NCBI RefSeq assembly: GCF_932276165.1
Contig: NC_063984.1
Location: 10,051,501-10,115,500, forward strand
DNA: 64,000 bases
From: Plutella xylostella
Lineage: Eukaryota; Arthropoda; Insecta; Lepidoptera; Plutellidae
Reading direction: 5' to 3'
The notes below the pieces were generated by a model. It was not told the origin of the DNA. It made no database searches and saw nothing but the letters and a program-made list of their open reading frames with translations. Positions 57,127 through 64,000 of this stretch are shown here, piece by piece. The translations under genes and the position numbers were made by a program. Within the stretch, counting starts at the first letter, position 1; every line of letters begins with the position of its first letter.

Positions 57127-57330
57127 TACCGAGAGGAACTCGGCAGAGGTCGCGGGTTAATGAGCACAACTTGCGTGCTGTTACAGAGTAAAGAGGTTTT
57201 AACTTTTTAAATTTCATTGTTCGCGGTAAACAAAACGGTTTGTTTTGCGCCAGTATCCGCTACCTGTAGCATATAGCTGGCTGCTTTTGTTTGATTTGGC
57301 GCCATTGTTACATATGAAGTAATAGTCTAT

Positions 57331-57477
57331 CCCCCTTATTCATAGAGAAGTTACAGAACGTTTTAACTAATAAACTGTTTTGTCCCTCTCCGACAAAGAA
57401 CAATTTGTTCATTGACAAAGAGGGACAAAACAGTTAATTAGTTAAAACGTATTGTAACTTTTCTATGAATAAGGGGG
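57331..57477. mobile_element. 147-bp palindromic MITE (CCCCCTTATTCATAG ends)
   Basis: Arms of about 60 bases begin CCCCCTTATTCATAGAGAAG and pair almost perfectly through AACTGTTTTGTCCCTCT. TAT flanks both ends (57328-57330, 57478-57480). A decayed relative is at 10649-10766. Confidence 0.85.
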
Positions 57478-57480
57478 TAT

Positions 57481-59343
57481 GTGTCTGAGTCATTGCGGTT
57501 TCGACACCACAGATTCTTTAATGTTTATTAAGTCTGAGACACATACAATGTGCTTAGCATTGGAAAGATTTTAAACAACAATAACACAACGCGGATTTAT
57601 AAAGGTTATTAAAAAAGTGCGAGTTGGACTCGCAAATGAAGTGTTCTTAGCAATATTTTATCAAAAACGGCTTATCCGTTCAAAGCTAATTCGACTTTTA
57701 GCGTTGAATTTCGTATTTTTTTTTACGTAGGTTAGGTAGGTTATGATACAAATCGAATCATACATGTTATAGGTACAAACTTTCAAATAGATACCTACTA
57801 ATACACACAAGTTGTTCATTGTATATAAATTATAACGCAGAATGAAGGTGCTGCGCACAATCCTGCGAGGATTATTGTAGTATCCTTAAGGGGATCCCTA
57901 AAGCTAAAATGCTAAAGTCGGCTTGATATACTTGATTAGATTGGAAAAACGGTGGCTTCTATCACATTGATAAAAATATATTTTGTAGCAGAGGGTATAC
58001 TGAACATGTTAGTTGCTTATAAATTGGTGCAGGATTATAATAAGTATGTTAAAAAAAATTGCAAACACACCATGTCTTTTGCCATTTTTTGACTTATTAT
58101 GAAAAAACCCTCGAAATCAGAGGGCCCATTTTCATGGAATCTTATATGTATGTGTAGGTAATTAAATTCTTAACAAAGTTACCTTAAAGAGTTGGATTTA
58201 ATGGACCAGAAGTCAACTTTTTTTGCAAAAAACTAATAAATTCCGGTTTAAAAATGATGACACCGTGACAGATTTCAGATTTCTTCAGTCGTCGCCCTGG
58301 TGGCGGCCTGTTAGGAGCGATACCCACGCCATTTTATTTTTTATCAAATATTTCACAAAAACTGATTAAATCAACAAATTATGACTACAAGTATTATAAT
58401 ACATATGCATTTGCTATGGAAAGTTAATTTTCTAATCATTTTAGATGCAGAAAAGCCGAAAATTCTTAGAAAACATTTCGCCTTTTCGATTTGTTTACAT
58501 TTTTTACTATAGAGTTACAGATTCATAGATAAAGGTAAACATTGCACATAATGACACTTATTAGATTCTCCGAATAAGAACTATACGGTCAATGCAGTAT
58601 GCCAAAGCGCGAGCCTGTTTATATTCTGAGGGGTAATTTATTTTATTTTAACGGTTGTGTATGGTAGGTAAGCTACACAATATACAGGGTGTTGAAAAGT
58701 AAGTTCATAATTTGTTTTATTTGAAACCAAAAACCGTAGTTAATTAAAAATATATATATTTTAAGATGTGGTAGTCTGTAGTCTGTACACTACAGGTTGT
58801 TAAAAATAAGTAAGTATTTTTAAAAATTGAAGATCTAAAATTTACATAATTTTTTAAATCTATTTAACAAGCTTTGCAAAAAAGCGGTTAAGTGCGACTG
58901 TATCTCGCCATGAAAAAAATGAAATGTTTACTGTAGCTATGAATTTTATGCGTTACAAGTGGAATAAAATACCGCATAATATTATGTACAACTATGTAAG
59001 AGCCTAGTTTTAAAAAAAAAACTCATAAGAAAATATTAAATACACAGGTTTTTTAACCCCTGAAGGAAATAGAGGGGTGTTATAAGTTTAAAGTAAGGGC
59101 TGAATTTTTTTTTTAAATTAGGGTGATAGGTAATGTATATTTTTAATGATTTTTTCAAATAGATAAATGTTATACCATTTTTAAATTGCCATAAAATTAC
59201 CTATAGTTATAGTTATAGAAAAGGGCAGGGCTACCAGTGCCCATTCGCCACTGCAACCTAAAAGATCTATAAATTATGAATTATGACTCCCCATGCCGAG
59301 TCTCACTCTACAGGCCCAGGTCTTTTATAAACCTGATATTACC
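57481..59343. other. Mostly unannotated DNA
   Basis: A lone TATACAGGGTGTTGAAAAG (58682-58700) resembles one end of a mariner-like MITE, and a repeat scrap 'cccctgaaggaaatagaggg' lies at 59056. No gene. Confidence 0.4.
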
Positions 59344-59344
59344 T

Positions 59345-59607
59345 ATACAGGATGTTGCAAAAAGGGTATACTGTGCCGAAAGGGTTTGACTCAGGGGTTA
59401 TTCTGAACAACTTTTGTTCTCCAAGTTTTGGAAATTCTCGAAAAATAAATTCGGTCTCTATAGTAAAAAGTCACGTGATCGAATAAGTTCCTATGTAAAA
59501 GGTTTTGCTACGTGAATTTTCAAAATTGTAGAAGAAAAGTGGATCAGAATGGCACCTAAATCCACTTTTGGCTAAGCTTTATACCCTTTTTTCAATACCT
59601 TGTATAA
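59345..59607 (+). mobile_element. Mariner-like MITE (ACAGGATGTTGC family), both ends present
   Basis: Left end TACAGGATGTTGCAAAAAGG and right end ATACCCTTTTTTCAATACCT are inverted repeats of about 25 bases, with TA at both edges. Length about 263 bases, which defines the size of the family seen in pieces at 13.6, 20.9, 28.4 and 39.7 kb. Confidence 0.75.
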
Positions 59608-60224
59608 AATATCGTCAGCGTCACCTTAGATCGTAATCATCGTAACTCCTCGTGATCAAATTTTAGAGGAGACAAAAATACTGTTTTATTTGTAGTTCTA
59701 GTTGGCATACTACCCACCTAAAGTTTTTTTTAACTAGCCTAAAAATGATTTGTTTAGACAGTCTATCTTCCTGTTCAACCGCAGCCTGAGTGCCAGTGAC
59801 TCAATGACTGAAAGGAGGCCATTAGTGCTCCTAAATAAATAAAGCAGGCCTGTAGATTATCTTTCAGTGTACCGACACATCTGATTGCTGTAAGAGCCTG
59901 ATAAGCTCTTCGAACGAGTCATACCTCTGTGGTGGTACGGTTTCGACCTTTCGGACAGTCAGTTTGGCATCCGAAATGCGGATTCGAATAGTGGGTACAA
60001 TACTTTGCGTTCGTTCACTGTCGGAGCAGGATAAGGAGCAGGATAAGAAGGAGCAGAACCACGGGCGAGTTGTTGCGCTGGCTGTTTGCTTAAAAATAGT
60101 AACCGCGTTCAACTCTATCCCCTAGAGGGCGAACCTTTAGGGCGGCTCTTGTATACCATCACTTGTCTTCTCTATCTCGTCATATGCAGAAAATTGACAG
60201 AGGTCATACGTGTCTAACAGGGGA
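59608..60224. other. Unannotated DNA
   Basis: A minus-strand open frame at 59864-60112 (82 aa) has no recognisable domain; it may be decayed retroelement sequence. Confidence 0.35.
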
Positions 60225-60420
60225 GAGGGTTTGTTTTCACTGAAGAAGTTCAGTTGCGGAGTTCCACAGCGGTAGGTCTTGGACCCCTCTGCTGTGGAAC
60301 TTGGCATACAACGCGGTCCTGCAAATCAAGCTCGCAAACGGCGTTAGCACAGTGCATTTTTCTAATGTCACACAGGTCGTGAGGTAGGCTGAGAGCCTCC
60401 TTCGGGGATGACATCCCAAT
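60225..60420 (+). pseudogene. Decayed R1-like LINE reverse transcriptase fragment
   Basis: The + strand reads CGVPQR, a stop, then after frame changes VLDPLLWNLAYNAVL-like and an ANGVSTVHF-like segment. This resembles motif B of R1-group reverse transcriptases (GVPQGSVLGPLLWN..Y). At least one stop and shifts are present. The following 60420-60700 open stretch may be more of the same element but shows no motif I recognise. Confidence 0.45.
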
Positions 60421-60719
60421 GATTCATTACGAAAAAATTGCTGCAGCTGTGCTCGCCATGCAGTGCATGGGCTACTTCCGAATCTGGGGGGCTGTTGCAA
60501 AGGAGTCCGTTGCCTCTATACGGTACGGATTCCGTGCGATCTATGATCCTTCCGGGAGCACCTGTCTTGTCAAGTCGAAGAGAATGGCTCGTATTCGACG
60601 CAACCTGCAGTACTGGTGGGATTGGTTGGAGGACAGGACAGCAGGAAGCTGCAGCAGCCGTCATGCTGTGATTCGACGCATAGATGCAAAAAAAAGTTGA
60701 AAGTAACTTCATGTTAATA

Positions 60720-61375
60720 AAATATTAGATCTTAATTTAACAACATAACATTGCAAAAAAAAATTAACATTGTTGAGTATGTTATTGTAATTTACTAAAG
60801 TAGTAATAAAAACAAAGGCTTATTGCATAGTTTTCGTTCACGTTCGCCTACATCGCACGTTGTATATGAGAATAAAGGGTATAATTACTAAGTTTTCTTG
60901 TTTAAAAATCACGGTTTGGGGTTTAGAGGAAAACAAATGTTAAAATGCGGAATACAGTTTTTTTTTTTTCGAATAAAGAGGAAAACATGTGAATTCAAAA
61001 AACGTTTCTATTGACACCAAAGAGTACTTTTCGCCGAGAAAAGTGGAGTTACAATGTTTGCGATCTAAAGTGATGATAGAACTAGAACTTATTTTTTCAG
61101 TTCACCTGCTGTTGAGTGAAATCGTAATTAGGTAAATGACTCCTTGACATGAAAATAACTTTTTTTTTATAATCGTTATAACAAAACCGTTTTTTTTAAT
61201 ACAGCAATATTTGTAGGTGTACTTACAGTGAGCAAAAGAGCGCAGCAAGGTGTAAATTTTTGGTTTTTAAGAAACAAAAATATTATTTCTATCATATCCC
61301 AAATACACATAAGTACTTAAAAAAAAGATACACACTCTCGCCTTGTACTAATGTACTCCCTTGCGGGGGTACTTA
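60720..61375. other. Unannotated AT-rich DNA
   Basis: No feature is recognised. Confidence 0.4.
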
Positions 61376-61812
61376 CATTTTATTATTTTTCTGGTGACCT
61401 CCCCATATCCCTTTGCCAGCTACGTAACCTTTTGTGACACCCTGTATATGCAGAGTTCTGCAAACTACTGTTCTGCTTTTGAAACACCAAAAAAAAACAG
61501 GTCGTCTAACTAAAAGGTCACGTGACCAAAAAAAAAATATATGAAGAAGCGTTTTTTTCATGAATATAAAAAATTACGTAGGATAAAAGTTTTTCAGAGT
61601 GACGCCTGAGTAACGCCCTTTCGGCTAACTATACTTTTTTTATTACACGGGGGCAGAGTTTAATACAACACCCTGAACTATTAAACTCTGATAATATTTT
61701 CGCGATTTTTTTCATTCTGATTTCATTTCCTGGCTTAGAAATAACATCAATAACATGCTGCACACGTAGGTTTCGGCATAGTATTAAACCCTTTTTGCAA
61801 CAACCTGTATAA
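61376..61812 (-). mobile_element. Nested mariner-like MITEs (ACAGGGTGTYRC family)
   Basis: From 61812 leftward the minus strand starts TACAGGTTGTTGCAAAAAGG, with internal AGCCGAAAGGGCGTTACTCA and GGTCACGTGACC segments. A second inverted end (CAACACCCTG) lies near 61670, and a different family starting TACAGGGTGTCACAAAAGG lies at 61376-61448. Borders between pieces are uncertain. Confidence 0.55.
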
Positions 61813-62391
61813 ATATCGGCACGGGTACGACTTTATATATAATTAATTATTAAATATTAAAAATACTTTCAAATAAAAATAAATATTTTCGTATCACAAA
61901 ACAATATTACTTACTTAGTATATTTTTAACAAAGTGGCATGTCTTCACTTTTATGTTTTCGAGTACTATGTTAAAATTTCATGTCATTGTCCGTAGAACG
62001 CCCCGCATACCTCAACCCCCCCTCACTAGATTTGACAGATTCTGATTTTCTTCCAGCTTTAGTAACAGCCTTAAGCTTGTCTTTTTCTTATGTATTATTA
62101 CCTATAAATAAATAAATAATAATAATAAGTGCTGCATCAATGATCACTAATCCCCGTACAACGTCACTGGGCAACAATATCCTGCAACATGTATACCACT
62201 GCGGTGTCCGGTCAAGCCATTACTGCGGGCCCCAAGACGGCTATTGTTCGAGGATAGTTTGTAACATTTCAATTTAACTTGCGAAAGCTGTTTAACTCTC
62301 TTACCGCCGGTCGAGTGTGAATAAGATGTGAATTATTATACGCTCGTCCGATCGCACTTTGATGGAATTCGGGAATAGGTTTATCGTAAAA
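61813..62391. other. Unannotated DNA
   Basis: No feature is recognised. Confidence 0.4.
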
Positions 62392-62532
62392 ATAGTAAGG
62401 GATTTGAGATTACTAATACCTACTAAGGTTACCGACATCTGCGGGAACACTTGCACTAGTAGGCGGTCTTACGCGGTCTACCGCGACGTTGGTAACCTTA
62501 GTAGGTATTAGTAATCTCAAATCCCTCACTAT
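62392..62532. mobile_element. Hairpin element with 42-bp inverted repeats
   Basis: Arms 62392-62433 and 62491-62532 are complementary with one mismatch (GGGATTTGAGATTACTAATA inward) around a 57-base GC-rich loop. A partial third copy of the arm (TCTCAAATCCCTTACTATA) follows at 62545-62563. Confidence 0.85.
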
Positions 62533-62711
62533 AGAGAAAGGATATCTCAAATCCCTTACTATAATCTATGAGAGAGGAGATAGGTCAATGAATAAATGGC
62601 TATATAACTAGGTATGCAAAAAAAACGTCATGGTATGAAAGTCAAATCACGCACACAACTATGATTTCAAAAATATGCGTTTACGAATAATGGATCGGTA
62701 GAATTAGATAC

Positions 62712-62762
62712 CTTATTGTTTAGTCTATACTATAGTCACTATAGTATAGACTAAACAATAAG
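62712..62762. repeat. Perfect palindrome 1 (24-bp stem)
   Basis: CTTATTGTTTAGTCTATACT plus ATAG pairs perfectly with 62739-62762; 3-base loop. Confidence 0.95.
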
Positions 62763-62814
62763 CTCTGGTAGAATTGTATGCACTATAGTATAGTGCATAC
62801 AATTCTACCAGAGC
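62762..62814. repeat. Perfect palindrome 2 (26-bp stem), abutting palindrome 1
   Basis: GCTCTGGTAGAATTGTATGC plus ACTATA pairs perfectly with 62789-62814; single-base centre. It shares base 62762 with palindrome 1. Confidence 0.95.
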
Positions 62815-64000
62815 GGCGGCGCATAACTAGTCCCGTTAATAGCGATTACAAAGTCAAGAAAGGGCGGGCGGGCAAAACCCGGCGGGATAACAAAATAAGT
62901 TACCCGAAACCTCTTGAAAAATCGTCGCAAATGCCTCCGCTTAATTCAGCCCACGTCGGTAACGTCCTTTCAATAAAAATATTTACTTGAACAAAAATTA
63001 TGCCTTAGACCCACCGTCTCGGAATTTGTAACGAGGCTGTAATGTAGTGAATTTATGGCAGTGCTTTATGTAGCGTCTGTGTAGGCACTAGAATGTTCAG
63101 GTATGTGGCCTGAAATTCACTATCTAGTAAAAAAACTGATAGACGTTGAAGCTATCCTAGAGGCTCCTTCTTCTAAAGCTTCAGGGAACTTCTACTTAGC
63201 TTTAATTATGATATAATTTTTGTATTGTATACTTCGATCATGAATGTACTGTCTATGAGAATGTTCGGCCTAGCCACGTGTTCTCTACTCACACGCTGAA
63301 ACGACGAGTTGCTCTCGTTTTGTTTTGAAATAGGGCAAACATTTATGTCCCTGAAGGTACTTAATAACAAACGACGATTTTCTTGGTTAGGCTGGTGTAG
63401 TTAAAAAAAAATTGTTTTAAGAAATAATGTCATTCACTATATTTTTAGACCTGTAGGAGTTCTTTAAAAACTCAGCTGAAATACTGCTTTGACCATTCAG
63501 TATTCAACATTCACTTCGCCTAGAATTCCCAAGAAATTCGCGTCCATATTTCGCCAAGATGTTTTGTAATAACCGAATCGTTTTGTCCTTTATTGCTCTT
63601 TGTAAAGATGGTTTTTGTATTTGCAAAGAGGAAAGTCCCTGATTATATTATCGGGGTGTTCGGTTTTATTATGTTTGGGAGTTGTCGTATTATTGAAATC
63701 GGGATTACTTCGAGGACTTGTCCGCAACGGTGGTGTTATAAGTATGGGCATAGAGATAACAAAACATAGTAGAAAAAACATGCAAATGAAAATTCTTGAA
63801 ATAATTGGTTATCTTACGTATTAATTTATGTTTATTTGTGGATAATCTAAGGCTTAACACATGAATACCAATGACGTATGTTATTTCATTCATTGCTGTT
63901 GGGTAAAACTTGCTGCATAAGGCATGGCAATCGTCTTAGTTTCTGAGATCTTGTTTATTAATCTTGAGATGCATTATAGTGTTTGAAAATTACATGGGAT
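62815..64000. other. Unannotated DNA
   Basis: No gene or recognised repeat. Overlapping short frames near 63590-63890 on both strands lack domains. Confidence 0.4.

Noticed and set aside
60419..60700. 93-aa + strand frame as a host gene
   Set aside because: No domain, no start or splice context, and it follows decayed reverse transcriptase sequence.

Overview
This window is almost certainly nuclear DNA from a moth or butterfly (Lepidoptera). It is AT-rich and full of the short phrases typical of lepidopteran DNA (TACCTACCT, TTAGGTAGG). Nearly all recognisable structure belongs to repeat families typical of that order: tRNA-derived SINEs, RTE and Jockey/CR1-type LINE fragments, Helitron-like elements carrying a (GTCT)n tract, mariner/hAT elements and many inverted-repeat MITEs. 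No complete host gene is visible. The only candidate host coding sequence is a short signal-peptide exon at about 2139-2211 on the + strand, with a CpG-rich leader upstream and a good splice donor. If it is real, much of the window could be its long intron.

Layout. 1-2.6 kb: unique DNA and the candidate first exon. 2.6-5.6 kb: a 1.4-kb foldback element, a 5'-truncated RTE LINE and a tRNA-SINE, each with a visible target-site duplication (TSD). 8.1-10.6 kb: a hAT element (8-bp TSD) holding an intact 1.3-kb mariner with a 350-aa transposase, plus a foldback insertion. 11.2-13.1 kb: palindromic MITEs, one nested inside another, and a second tRNA-SINE. 13.9-17.3 kb: a 3.4-kb composite retroposon flanked by a 23-bp exact direct repeat and carrying a 1.5-kb minisatellite of 22-bp units. 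21.6-22.6 kb: MITE and long hairpin. 23.4-24.7 kb and 42.7-43.5 kb: two members of an odd family in which inverted arrays of degenerate 15-16-bp 'words' flank a GC-rich core, each with an 8-bp TSD. 32.5-34.3 kb: a hAT relic containing a deleted mariner and a 5S-rRNA-derived SINE. 34.3-35.8 kb: a TA-flanked mariner-like derivative. 44.6-50.5 kb: a Jockey-like LINE split by a younger two-ORF LINE with intact ORF1 and ORF2. 50.5-64 kb: mostly unique DNA with MITEs, a decayed R1-like reverse transcriptase and several perfect palindromes.

The coding capacity is therefore that of mobile elements: one mariner transposase, one LINE ORF1/ORF2 pair and several broken reverse transcriptases. The mariner and the nested LINE look youngest, since their reading frames are open. 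The two best candidates for something undescribed are the word-array transposon family and the SVA-like VNTR retroposon. All family assignments come from reading motifs by eye; no database was searched.
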